NCBI GenBank assembly: GCA_950295325.1
Contig: OX485807.1
Span: 622,501 to 686,500 of the forward strand
Source of the DNA: Polytrichum commune
Lineage: Eukaryota > Streptophyta > Polytrichopsida > Polytrichales > Polytrichaceae
Direction of reading: 5' to 3'
Length of the DNA stretch: 64,000 nucleotides
Part shown: positions 12,181 to 24,120 of the stretch, one piece after another
How the letters are laid out: each line of letters opens with the position of its first letter
Numbering within the stretch: the stretch's first letter is position 1
Made by a program: the position numbers and the translations under genes
The notes under the pieces: model-generated
The model's input: only the letters and a program-made list of their open reading frames with translations
Database searches by the model: none
What the model was told of the DNA's origin: nothing

Positions 12181-13628
12181 TAACGGATGCAACATGGCAT
12201 GAACTCCAAAACCGATGAAAAAATAGTTGATAGGAATTATTATTTTTTATATTTTATTTTTAAATGAGAGGTATGAGAAATGAACTAATCAAAGGACGAC
12301 AAACCCATCACGTAAAATGACGACATCACCTCCTAACATTGGTAGAAAGAGACCATCATATTAGAAGTAAGAATGCAAGTGAAGAAGACAAAGTAGAAGA
12401 AATATTTCTTTATTAATTAAAAAATGAGAATAAAACATTCAAGCAAGAAAAATTAGAACTTTTAGAAGACGAATACATATTACAAGATACACAATAAGAC
12501 ACTTAGAAGTTAATAAAAGCAAAGTAATCACACATATGGAAGACAAAGAGATGGCAACCAAGGAAACAAGTCAAAAAACTTCCACCAAGGAAAACAACAA
12601 CCAAAGATCAGATAGGGACATTAGAATCAATGTCCAAAATGCTAGAAGAAACTCGCAAGAATCACTTAAAACACCTCTACCAACTCCACCCACAAACCTT
12701 GGAGGAACAAACATCATGTATGGAGGAAGAGGAGGAGGAGCCTGTAGAAGTAAAACGTCATTACCTACTTATAAAAGAAAAACGATCTGGATACCTACCT
12801 AAAATAGTTTAATCATGATGTGTGCATGGCAAACCAAGACGTGGTCGATTCAATTAAATTCCAATTTTTTCTAGTGACCCTAAAAATAAGGCCCTAGAGT
12901 AATTTTAAGGGGTCTGAATATGAGGAAGATGTTCAATTGAAGACCATGATATTGAAGCATTGGATGCAAACATCAAGATCATGCAACTCAAAGGACCATG
13001 ATGCTCTCCTCCAATGGTTGGCCTATTGGCACTTTTGATTTCATCAATGGGGTTTGCATCCTTGACGGTGAGTTTGATGGACCTAAATCCGGGGGCTATG
13101 TCCTCTCTGATGGTGGCTTTTTGTGTCTAACAACATAATTCTCACTTTCATGATGTTTTAATCACATAATATGTCTTTGGAGGAGGTTGCAGTGACTCCC
13201 GATTGTAATTTGTCAAAGACTATTCGTCATTCATAGCATGTGGCATTCGGGAAGAAGGGTGTTGACTTATTTGAGGTCATAGTGGATGACTTTGCATGAG
13301 CAACCATATCTTGTCATTTTAATTTTTGGACTTTGGTAAGTCCTAGAATAGGGGTCCCAATCAAATGCAGTTGCTATGGCATGCCATACATCGACATCAC
13401 AACCTTGTTGCCATAGCAAAGGTTGTTGACAAACATGCATTGGAATTCCATGGTCGAGTGTCCCATTTAGAGGGGGAGATAAATTTGGATTTGTGAAGTG
13501 ATCCATCTCTGATGAATTGGGTGACACAAATGATTTGCATCGTCTAGATTAGGTAATTTACAACACACTCAAAATCCACATAATCCTTTCACTGCCTATC
13601 CCTTTTTGTTTTGCAGGATAGGTAGTGG
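12181..13628. other. Intergenic, no recognised gene
   Basis: Two overlapping frames at 12536-12812 read as charged low-complexity peptides (Glu-rich in one frame). They show no domain and no splice context. Nothing else is supported. Confidence 0.4.
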
Positions 13629-14415
13629 CTCCTCGGGGAGTTCACTGTGATAATATTAGAAAACAACGTGCGGGAAAATATAGGGTAATTTATATTCACA
13701 AAAGAAAAAACTTAGAATTTTCTTAGAAGTAATATAGGTGAGTATGTATGATAAAAACTGTATTATAAATAATATAGGCTTGATACAAATAACGCATATT
13801 TTTAAAATATTTGTAAAAATATACCGTAGGATTTAAGGATCCTAGGTTTTTTTGAAATAGGGTGTCCTTTGTGTTCAGAGGCGGGAAGATTTTGGATGAA
13901 AAACCAGGAGTTTTGGTTGGTCTTGTGTTTGTCTGCTTCAAGCAAGATGTTGTAGTATTAACTCTATACCCTTCTACATTATTGCATGGACCCTATTTTT
14001 GCTTGCTTTGTTGTTGGTGTTTTAATTGTTTTTTTTTTACACTCAATACCGTTGTGTTTAATTGTGCGTGTAACTTGATTGAGGAACATGGGCTGATTTT
14101 GTTGTTTGAAACTCTTTATGAGCACTCTTAATGTAAAACCTTGATGTGCATTGGATTTTGGTGACTTAGTACTTTGAATGCTCTTAAACCCTTTGGAGAA
14201 AAATCAAATAATTATAATGAACATACCTAGCTTAAAATTAGAGCTTCATCAAATTTAAAAGTAATTATAGGGTCATTTTAAAAACAATAAATTAGCAAAT
14301 TATATAATAATATGGTACAAAAATGAAGGATGGATAATTAAATACCCCTTGAATAAATACCCTTGTCACGCACGTGTATACATATATACATGTCTAGTGA
14401 ACTCCCCGAGAGTGG
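13629..14415. repeat. Inverted repeat pair about 790 bp apart
   Basis: CTCGGGGAGTTCACT near 13633-13650 is matched in inverted orientation by AGTGAACTCCCCGAG at about 14396-14410, with partial matching beyond the core. The pair could be the ends of a small transposon. No target duplication was identified. Confidence 0.4.
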
Positions 14416-14752
14416 CTCGGGGGGGGGGGGGGTAGTCATTGGTTGGAGTAGCAATATATGTGCGAACAAATGATAGGGTATTTTAAAAACATGGGGGCTA
14501 AAAATTATAAATGGACTTAAGAGTAATATAGGGTATCAAAAATGGCACTGGACATCTTTAAAGTGCTATAGGGTATGAAATAATAGGTAATTTGGAATTA
14601 TAAGTAATGCAAGCCATTTTTCTATTAACCCAAAGTAGAAATTTACATAATGATAGCATGTGAAAAAAAGAAGAGAATTGAAAGTAATACCCCCCTATAA
14701 AATAGTGGTTGTTCGCACCTATATCCTTCACTTTTTAACACACTGCCCCCCC
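14416..14752. mobile_element. MITE-like element with G-run ends
   Basis: The left end is CTC followed by a run of 14 G (14419-14432). The right end carries the inverted form, CCCCCCCCGAG, at about 14745-14755. Further inside, GTGCGAACAA at about 14460 is matched in inverted orientation by TTGTTCGCAC at about 14709. ATAGGGTA motifs recur within and just upstream. No coding capacity was seen. Confidence 0.45.
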
Positions 14753-14755
14753 CGA

Positions 14756-15937
14756 GGGTAGTGGAGATCTAGTTTCCAATTGCATTGTGGCATACTTCAT
14801 GCACCAACAAGGGCTCCAATGTGAAATGCTATGTCATTAGGGCGGCGATCCATAAGAATGTCATTGGTGCAAATTCATGTGCCATGTTATGAAGGTCCCT
14901 TTAAATTGTCTTTGTTCAAAGAGTCAAAGTAAAAAATCCTTGGTTTTGTGCCCTGGTACGCGACTATTGTATTATATGGCCCTGCTTATAATCACTCATA
15001 ATGCATTTTAGTTCAATCTCGAGTGATATAATTTTTTTTAATGTAGGAAACTCTTGTAGCTCTTCTAACAAGGAACCCAAAAATGTAATTATATATAGGG
15101 AATGAATATTTCTTGAAGCATATAATTGCATTAAGAACCTAATTATATGAGTTTTTTTTAATACATGTACCATAGGCCATACTACCCAACTTTTTAGGCT
15201 TTTCAATAAATTTTTAAGATTTTTTTAAAATAAAGAAAACATTGCCAATGACCTTTAATTTTGATTGGAGGCAACTACTCATGTGGATCTTTTTAAATTA
15301 TGTATACGCATAAATTAGAAAAATATGTATTTTAGTTGTTTATATACGTTGTGGAATGTTAAATAAATAAATAAATATGCAACCCAACCTTTTCTATATC
15401 TCATTTTATTTAATTTCAAATTGGTCTTCATCCAACTTTTTAGTCCTTTTGTTTTTGTATAATTTGATATAAACTTTTACAAAAGCCATCCTCTAGGTAG
15501 TTTTCCACCCGATGCCCCTTGCGTATAATATGAGAGTTGTGTACCCGGGGTTTTGTGCAAGTGATATTGGAAAGTATGTGATGGATTCAATGTGTGAATG
15601 TACTCTTTCCAAACCAACAATTCCATATCCTTGGTCAATGAAAAAAAGAACTAGTTTGACAACTACCAAGGTACTTATGTTGAACAATGAAGGTTTCAAA
15701 TTGGAGATATTGGGTGAGAAAACATCATTGAACCTTGGGCAAATGAAGTGCACCCAATGTGCACTCTCCAAGCTGGACAATGCACATCCTACATTGTGTG
15801 ACAACAAGCCAATTTGTTGAGTGCAACCTACAACTGATCATTCTATAAAAATGGATTTTAGGTGATTCATGGTCGCCACCATAAAAAGTAGGATGTCTCA
15901 TAGCATAGGGAGGTTGTACCTTTTGACAACCATAACA
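14756..15937. other. Intergenic, no recognised gene
   Basis: An open stretch at 15512-15820 on the + strand overlaps another on the minus strand. Neither has a recognised domain, and the text looks decayed. Confidence 0.4.
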
Positions 15938-15945
15938 ATACAAAT

Positions 15946-16355
15946 CACGGGTAGATCACTCCATTGTCAAGTTGAACACCACGTGCGACCAAAAAAAATC
16001 TTCTTTTGGTAAGTTGCACCACCAAAATGGGTCAAATTTTTATCAATTATTTTTCATGAGTAGATATACACAGTACCTATGACACAGTCAAAAGTGGTAA
16101 CTAAATTTGATGATTTGTTTTTTTCATAAAACATACCATTTCTAACTAGAATGACACAGAATTGAACTAAAACAATTACTAAAAAAAATAAAAATGACTG
16201 AAAATTTCAAAAAAGTATTCAAAAGATACTATCAATGGTTATGTATATGTAGAAAAAATATCATAAATTCTAAAAATATATATGGCATGTAATATAGGGG
16301 TAGCAAACTTTGTCCGCACGTGGTGTCAACTTGACAATGAAGTGACCTCCCCGTG
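15946..16355. mobile_element. hAT-type MITE, copy 1
   Basis: The 410-bp element begins CACGGGTAGATCACTCCATT and ends with the inverted counterpart ..GTGACCTCCCCGTG. The flanking 8-mers are ATACAAAT (15938-15945) and TTACAAAT (16356-16363), a 7 of 8 match to an 8-bp target duplication, which is typical of hAT elements. It is AT-rich and encodes nothing. Two related copies lie at 35317 and 61369. Confidence 0.8.
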
Positions 16356-16363
16356 TTACAAAT

Positions 16364-18417
16364 TGGGCATGGAGTGGAGTGTGATAGTGGACAAGTTCTC
16401 AAGATGCAATTGCCCTAATCTTCAAAAGATGTTATTCACCAACATCGGAAAGAAAGGGAAGTACATCCCTTACAAACACCAATATTATGTGTTCTTGATT
16501 GTTTTACAAGCCAATCCCATTATGAATGTATGTACTCACAACACAACATCGAATGATGATGAGGTGGCCAAGCTTCTCAAAAATGTTCCATTTGTTGAAT
16601 GATTGTACCCACCTCTATGTTCTTCCCATGTGTCATGACAACATGGCTTGGTCTATTTGCGTGGTCAAACTTAAGAGAAGACATTACCCTAGTGACATGA
16701 AAAATAATAGAGACATGAAGCACCTTTTTCTTCTTAAGCTTGCAGCACCCACCAAAGTAGTATCAACATGGGCTCTATCTTGCCTCCCATGGACCTGAGT
16801 CTTCTTGAAGCGCATTTTAAAGGTGCCATTATGGAAGACACATTCAATGAGCAAACTGCTTAGTTGTTAGAGCTTCATTTTGTGAACATTGATTGGAGCT
16901 AGATGATTAGGAATCACCTAGAGTGGTTTGCCCAATTTCAAGCAATGTGAGCCAACCAACACTACACAACGCATGTTGTTGTTTGCAGGTATTGGGGAAA
17001 AGTTTGGAGTTGAATCTAGACCATGACCAAGAAATGCAAGGCTTGAAATATTATAGTTATTATGCCCCACATGTAAAACTTGCAACTAGGGATGAGGATG
17101 TGCAAGTTTGAATTTGTCTTGAGGTTGTTGTTGCTACAACATAGCATCCTAGGGCTTTCATTAATGTTGTAGCTTATGATTTGGAATTCACTGAAGGAGC
17201 AATGTTTTGGACCTTAGGGTTAGAGATGTTCCATATAGGCCAATTTTTTCCTTGCAAAAATTTAGTAATCCGGTAAGGTTGTTGGTTGTTTTTAATTGCA
17301 CTATGTGTGAAAACTGCAAGAATATGCATGTTGCAAACATTGGTCATTTCAATGCATGTTGTTTGTTGTTGAACATCATTGTGAGGACTTCATGTGTGCA
17401 ATAGAATAAGGACCAACTTCAAATTGTAATCCATGTGAACCCTAGCCATGTAACTATTTTCCAAATAATGTCATTTGGGCAGCCAAAAATGTTCATTCGG
17501 GCAACACAAAAATATTTTGGGCAGCTGCCTCTGCAACATGTTTATAGGGGTGTGTGTGGCCTTTGAAATAGCCCCCAAAAATGAGGGCATGCCCCAAAAT
17601 GTTGGTAATAGGGGCATGCTCATGCGCATCATCTAGCTTCTCTCATAGGTGGCGGATGGCTTGTCCATGTCCATTCAAGGTGTTCACCTTTAAATGGATG
17701 CGATAGTTGTTGGGGCCACTCTAATTCTCATAATACATGTTTGGGGATTATATACAGACTTAGACCAACTCAAAAGAGGACCAACTATACCATAATCAAT
17801 GCCGGTGGCAACATTGGAGTTGTTTTTCTTTCTTTCTTTCTTTCTATCTATCTTTTCTTTGTAATGTGATGTTCAAATTGTCATAAAATCTATAGTTAGA
17901 ACATGAGAGTTGTGCTACAATATTATGGTATTTTGTGTTACACACACTATTGACCAAGTGTCCAAAGTGTGTAAAAATGACCTAGAGGTCTCAAAGTGTC
18001 ACATCCGTTGATTGTCAACATGATACTATTTGTCAATACAAGTAACTTTTTGAAGTAAAAAGTAATATAGATTTTGACATTTAGTGTAGCACATTGGTAT
18101 ACTTAAGATGAAAGTTAAATTATGTTTTAATATGCAAAGGGAAGATAAACATTGAGCATATGAATCGTGATGGCAAGTGTCATGTGTTTATATTTTAGTA
18201 TGCAAGAAAAAAAAATTCATGAGCATACCAATGTCAAGTGTCATATGTGTATATTCTAGTATGCAAGAGGAAGATATTCTTGAACATATTGATACCAAGT
18301 GTCATTTTATGTACACTTGTAGTCAACTTATAGATTGTTGTGTAACGTAGACATGATACACCTCACGACACTATTGAACATTCTCATGCCAAGATATTAG
18401 TAAGTGCACTTGAACGC
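16364..18417. other. Intergenic, decayed
   Basis: Short open frames at 16364-16800 and 16923-17404 show no recognised domain. A TTTC microsatellite lies at about 17829-17847. From 18120 to 18300 there are loosely repeated phrases (caagtgtcat, tatgcaag) suggesting old tandem duplication. Confidence 0.4.
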
Positions 18418-18946
18418 TAAGGGCCGGTTTACACTACGGTGGAGAAGGCCTCCGGTCGGTCAAGAATGCTTGGCCAAGACATGGTTTTATGAGGCAAATG
18501 GTGGATGTGCCGGAGAAGAATTAAAGGCAATAAAATATTTCTTAAGGAGTCTTGACCGGTTGAAGTCTAAACACCTAGAGGAGAAGTTTAGCGGAGAAGT
18601 CCACCAGAGAAGTCCACCGGTGAAGAGAAGTTCACCTAATGGTGAAGATTTTTTGTGATAAAAAACCATAATTCTCTACATTCACATTGTATCAAAAGAT
18701 TTCAACAAGAATTGTGTTCATAAGAATTGTGTAATATAATGATCAATTTTATTCAAAAGATAATGAAAATTGCCAATTGTCAAGTTTGGCCCATGTAGGA
18801 AATAAATGTCTCATTGGGTGTTTAAGAATGAAGAGGGGAAAACCCATACATGTTGGACAAAGCACTACTCTTTGGTATTATTTAAGACATGCTCTCCTCT
18901 TAATCATCCTCATCAATTTCTCTCTTCTTATCTTTGATCTTCAATC

Positions 18947-19305
18947 ATGGATAATCGAAGAAGAGAGACTTTGTGCTCTCTTATGATCTTTATGGTTTTG
19001 AAGTATTTTATCGTTTCAACTATGGCGATACAAAAAACCATCATGTATCACCATAATGCTTCAATTATGATGATGGCATATTTTTTGTTTGGGAGCAAGG
19101 AGAGGGTGGTGTGGAAATTTGACCGGCCAAGTGGATATGTGTCACAATTTTTTCTTGGATCATATAATGCAAAAATGTTCAAAGATCGTGTACGGGTGAG
19201 TAAGCCTACTTTTTTTTATTTATGTCATTTGCTTGGACCCATGTTGAGCAAGAAAGATACAAAAAAAATTGCACAAAAAGAATCGCTAAGGAGCTACTAC
19301 AGCAC

Positions 19306-19310
<5 letters not shown>
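18947..19310 (+). pseudogene. Truncated Harbinger transposase (N-terminal part)
   Basis: The frame starts at ATG 18947 and encodes about 120 residues before it runs into the GA repeat. The segment RVRVSKPTFFYLCHLLGPML followed by SKKDTKK matches the region before the helix-turn-helix of plant Harbinger-type transposases (a phrase of the kind R-S-K-x-T-F-x-L-C-x-x-L followed by K-x-D-T). The DDE catalytic domain is absent, because sequence after the repeat goes straight to the element's 3' end. It lies inside the inverted-repeat element at 18421-19718. An active partner elsewhere would be needed to mobilise it. Confidence 0.7.

Positions 19311-19386
<76 letters not shown>
19311..19386 (+). repeat. 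(GA)38 microsatellite
   Basis: An uninterrupted GA dinucleotide run of 76 bp. It lies within the Harbinger element, where it replaces the middle of the transposase. It reads as Arg-Glu repeats in the transposase frame. Confidence 0.98.
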
Positions 19387-19388
<2 letters not shown>

Positions 19389-19721
19389 CTTGCCAACACC
19401 TTAGGTTTTGAAAAAAACCAAATTTGAAATCTACGGTCCAGATCTGTTTTTGAAATTTAATTTTTTATTGAGTTGGGCTTCTCCGGCCTCTTGAGGCCGG
19501 ACAAGAAACTCCTCCTCTGGAGAAGCCCAACTCCAAAAAGTGCCGCCATGTAGGCGGCCATGTCATTTTATCATCCATGAGAAAAGTTCACCACCATTGT
19601 TTTCTTCACCTAGTGTAAACACCCACCGGTCAAGAGTTGCATTTTCGACCAATCACAATTGAGAAACGCCCTTTTTTTCATGATCGGTGGACTTCTCCAC
19701 CGTAGTGTAAACCGGCCCTAA

Positions 19722-20011
19722 GTGTCATGACATGACATTGATGTTGAAGTTGTTGATAACTAGTGTAACCTAGCATATGCTTCAAAATAGGGTTACTAAG
19801 TGACAATGTTACGTGTGTGACACTAAATACTATAAACGGTGCACCTATCTTTCAAATTCTTTAAATTGCTACTCCTACTTGTCCTTCAACACTTTTCTTT
19901 GCAGTTGTAGACTTGGACATGTATATACACATTAGGTAGATTTTAGAGCACTATTCCTGAATGGAAATGGTACATTGGAATCCTATCCCACATAATAAGC
20001 AAGCAAGTAAT
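19722..20011. other. Short intergenic stretch
   Basis: No feature was seen. Confidence 0.4.
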
Positions 20012-20101
20012 TTGGCTGGCAGTTTATACCGGTGGAACTGAGGGAGGTCCTAAGCAAGAGTATTGGCTGGCAGTTTGAGCCGGTGTAGCTGAGGGAGGTC
20101 T
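20012..20101 (+). repeat. Two direct copies of a ~38-bp block, 51-bp period
   Basis: TTGGCTGGCAGTTT followed by CCGGTG and CTGAGGGAGGTC occurs at 20012 and again at 20063, with few mismatches. Confidence 0.8.
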
Positions 20102-22117
20102 CTTATGGACAGGAAGCACCTCCGAACCCACATCAGACTCCAAAGTCAAGGGGTAGGTGAAGTTACTAAATCAAGTCTTTCACAACACAGTCGTAATTGT
20201 AAAACTCATATCAAGATCTCCTGTTCTGTACCATATACGTACACTTGTAATCAAACATCAAAAAAGAAAAGAAAACTAGGACTCAGGATTGTGTTGTTCA
20301 TCCTGGTGAGTTCTACCTATTCATCTAATAGGCAGCTCCTTGTCCAAAATGTCTAGAAATCGTCTTGCTCAGTGATAATCTGATTGATGTAGACAGGAGG
20401 ACTGTTTCCAGATTCTTACAAAATGGTTTTGGGATTGGTGAGTGATCTCCGTTTAATTGGTATTACTGACAAACATGGACCAGGAGAACTGGCTGCTACT
20501 TTCAGATGAACCAGTTCGTTTTCCCAAATTACCGGTTCAAATTCAAAACTATAGGAAATGAATTGAACCATGCTTTAGTTTTTTTTTAAAATCTAAATTA
20601 AAATGCAAGGAAACATTGAAGCATTTCAATTAGTAACCGATAATAGAGAAGTAAGGATAGCAATTAAGTTGGCTCAAATTTCTCCATGTTCATTGCCCAC
20701 CAACAACCCAATAATTGGTAAGATGAACATGTATATATTCCATCAAGTCAACAAGTCAAAATGTATTGTCAAATTAATTTGATGAACATTAATGTTGTGT
20801 AGTGAGTGAATAGCGTTAGGGTGTTACGTGACTTGGTATTGTTGTATTGCAATTGAGTGGATGTCAAACACGTCCTTCCACTAGTAGAAAAACATGGGTT
20901 CTTCTCAAAACAAATCCAAATGGTCCAAATGACATGGTCTTGAAGGGGGTTTGTTGAAGGGATCACATTTCATGCTCAAACGATCAAATATTGTCAATTT
21001 GACACAAACTGTGGTCCCTTTAACATGCCCATTTCGACATGGTGTTGGTTGGGTTCCTTTCGTGCATGTTGAAAGAACCACATTTTCTAGCCGTCTTGGC
21101 ATTGGATTATGCAAGCTACAAAATGCAAATAAAAATTTGCACAATACCTATTTTTATTTGGAGAAAAGTTCCAAAACTAGATCATGTGCCAAGGAGCTCA
21201 CCTTAGAACCTTATACACGCGTAGTTTGTGCATGCACATGTGCATATTTTATTGGATGTGCATGCGGCAAATTGTTAACATCAAAATTATGGACCACATA
21301 ACATGTGAGGGGAAAGCATTGGATGATGAGTTGTAGTGGCCACAAGATATCCACTTAATCAGTCCATTCATGGGACAAAACCAGTACGCTCATGGACAGA
21401 GACGTGAATTATGGTGAAATGCTATGTGCGTGGATGGAAAGGCACACGGGAGTTGCTGGAAGTGCTCTTCTCTTGGATGAAGGATTGGTTGTGCTCGACA
21501 TAATTTCTGAACCACCCATCGATTGTGAGCAGGTTGAACAGACTCGGAATCATTTCAGTGTGAGTATCTCATTGGGATCTAATTAGTTTCCGTGCATATC
21601 TTGATTCGGGAATGGAAACGCTTCGATGATAATAGTATGCAATATGTGCTCCATACTTAGATTATATAGATTTTATTGTTTGCATACCAGTGACTTTCCA
21701 AGGTCAACATCTGCAGACTGGTTTCTTGTGAAGTCTAATGTACATGTTGCATACAGGTTTATCTACGTCTTTGGGTAACTTGATGGAATTCGACTCTCCA
21801 TGCATGATCAGCCTGGTGGAGGAGAGCTGAAACTCATCAAGAAGAACCTCAACAATCGCCTCAAGAATGGGAGAGTTGTTAAAGAATCACCTCCAAAACG
21901 ACTTTCTTCATGCGCATTATCCGGGTGACATCCTAGATAGATAGGAACGCCGGCTTCCTGCGGACGCAGAAAGGAAGACGCAAATGGTTGTGAACATGGA
22001 TGTCCTACATTCTTGGTAGACGTGGCTGCATGAAGTTGCTTTCAGAGTGGCCGGTTCGCGATGTATGACTTGCGGAGCCTGGCGCCCGCGCTGAGAGAAT
22101 TAGGCCCAGAATCTTAC
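20102..22117. other. Intergenic, no recognised gene
   Basis: Open stretches such as 20951-21301 (+) and 21144-20905 (minus) overlap on opposite strands and carry no recognised domain. A CACTAGTAGAAAAA string at 20879 resembles a CACTA transposon end but has no visible partner. Confidence 0.4.
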
Positions 22118-22120
22118 TGA

Positions 22121-22612
22121 GGGCCACTTCACACACGAGACTGAGAGCCCGTGACCATTACACTTCAAGAACTCTCGTTGGTGGAAAAGGTGGAGCCGGT
22201 CTCAGTTCGCTTCACACTACGCTTGAGGGACCAATGGAGTATGTGAATGCAAAATGGATGTAAAGTCTACATGGATTCTCCATGGCATCGAATGGATCAT
22301 GTTTCATCGTCAATTGTACAATTTTCAAAAGCCACCTCTTTGGAGGTAGGCTTAACAAAAACCGGAAGACCATGGCACTCTGACCGCTCACCACCATTGA
22401 TTTATTCTATTTTATCACGTGTGAGGACCCGTGATAATTCCATTGAAATAACATTTAGTCGAGGATCCGGTCACATATGCTTTACATTACACTTGAGGGT
22501 CCGTGACCACACTAGATGATTTTGGAGGTGTCTTGGGACAGCCTTGGCACACTTTCTTTTGGGCTCTCACAATTTCATGGTCACGGCTCTTGGCTCGTGT
22601 GTGAAGTGGCCC
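22121..22612. mobile_element. Harbinger-like MITE, 492 bp
   Basis: The left end reads GGGCCACTTCACACACGAG and continues similarly for about 36 bp. The right end is the inverted copy with a few mismatches and ends CCC at 22612. TGA flanks both ends (22118-22120 and 22613-22615), consistent with a 3-bp target duplication. The start GGGCC..TT.ACAC resembles the ends of the larger Harbinger element at 18421. No coding sequence. Confidence 0.7.
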
Positions 22613-22615
22613 TGA

Positions 22616-23309
22616 TTCTCACCGAACCTGGAGGAGGCCACTCTTCGTTCCTGGATGCAGATGCAGATCCAGGAACGACTGGGCTTGCTCTTATTAGTTA
22701 TAGGTGAGAGGAATTAACCACATATCTCATGCGATATCACAACATATGAAGACATAATTCAGATTCAACAGCCATGTGGGCCGGGCCGTGGCTTCATAAA
22801 CGATATAATATTCTGCATGAAAATAAGAATTTTGTTGTAGCTTGCGGCAGGTGCTAGGGCGGTTCGCCACATGAGGAATAGATCAATCTAATTAGAAGTC
22901 AACCCGAAAGATTCCAATGATACCATTCTGTGACTGAGTCAGATTCAGCTTGACCTATCGAAATTCGTCGGTAAGGTCTAACATGATCGAATTTCCCACA
23001 AGATGGACACAGGTATTAAAAATAGTATTTGTTCAACAAGTTGGCCCATTTGTGTTTCCTCGCTGTCTGGATCGTTGACTTTGGAATAATATGTCCTTGA
23101 GGTGCTTCTAGCCGCTTTGTTAGAATTTAACTTACATAATTTCCCACTCTTTAATTACCTAGGTTTGGTGGTGAACACATATGATCATTCGTTTCAGTCT
23201 CCTTAGATGTGCCCTTTCCCAGGAAACAATGGCCGGTATCGTGTCTGGTTTTTCTGGATACGAAGACATGATATTACCTTGCCAAGGGAATTTGGGCCAT
23301 GTTGCATGG
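22616..23309. other. Intergenic, no recognised gene
   Basis: No gene or repeat supported. Confidence 0.4.
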
Positions 23310-23926
23310 CAGAATCTAATGCGTTGAAGGGTCACCTCCGTGATGTTACACCTAAAAAAATGCACCTGGAACATCAAACTCTGGCGGAAACCCTCATTCC
23401 GAAACAAATTCATGTTGAAATTTCGTAAACTCAATTGCTCCAAAGTGGATTAGGATACTTCACATTCGAACACTAATGATATGATCCTAAACATCACGAT
23501 GGGAACGCAACTCACTGGTTGAGAGAGATAAAAAGTCAAAACTCGACACTATTTGGTTGAGGTAATATGTAATACACCACTTCAGATTGCTACAGAAACC
23601 TTGACTTTCATTAACCATATAGCTAAACCACACGACGTCGAAATTTCATGAATTTAATGCATTAATGGTAAGGGTCTCAACCCTAGCTCAAACTGTCCAT
23701 TATAGGCGCTTGTTCTCGCAAGAGCCATGAAGTTTTCATCTATGTCCAGTATCAAGGATAGATGTAGATGCTACCACTTGGTGAAAATGGCACATATACC
23801 CCAATCCTAGATATGAGAGTCTTCTACATTAGAAGGATAAAGACGAGCTGTCTTATACGTGTACACAGCTCTAGAGTCTCTCTTGGATTTAGGAGATTCA
23901 ACTTCATAACCTCTTTTGAATCTACC

Positions 23927-23934
23927 CTAAATAG
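23927..23934 (+). promoter_or_regulatory. TATA-like element of dirigent gene A
   Basis: CTAAATAG within ACCCTAAATAGG, about 190 bp before the start codon. It is kept in copy B (40128-40135). The ACCCTAAA part also resembles a plant telo-box. Confidence 0.3.
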
Positions 23935-24120
23935 GAAGTATTGATTCCGCATGTTGCCCTCGCCGATCAGGGCTCCAGGACTACAAAGGTGCTCATCATC
24001 AACAACCAGATCATCATCAGAGCACTCATCAGTTGCTCATCTTCACAGCCTCACTTCGCCATCATCGAGCTGTAGTCGATCAAGTCCTGCTGCACCACAT
24101 TTTGATCTTCACCTTCAACC

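Larger units (their letters stand above)
18421..19718 (+). mobile_element. PIF/Harbinger element, internally deleted
   Basis: The two ends are perfect inverted repeats of 27 bp that start GGGCCGGTTTACACTACGGT. The element is flanked by TAA on both sides (18418-18420 and 19719-19721), the 3-bp target duplication typical of PIF/Harbinger. It is 1298 bp long and contains the N-terminal part of a transposase followed by a long GA microsatellite, so it is non-autonomous. The intact ends suggest fairly recent insertion. Confidence 0.9.

Noticed and set aside
20879-20895. CACTAGTAGAAAAA string as a CACTA transposon end
   Set aside because: No matching opposite end was seen.
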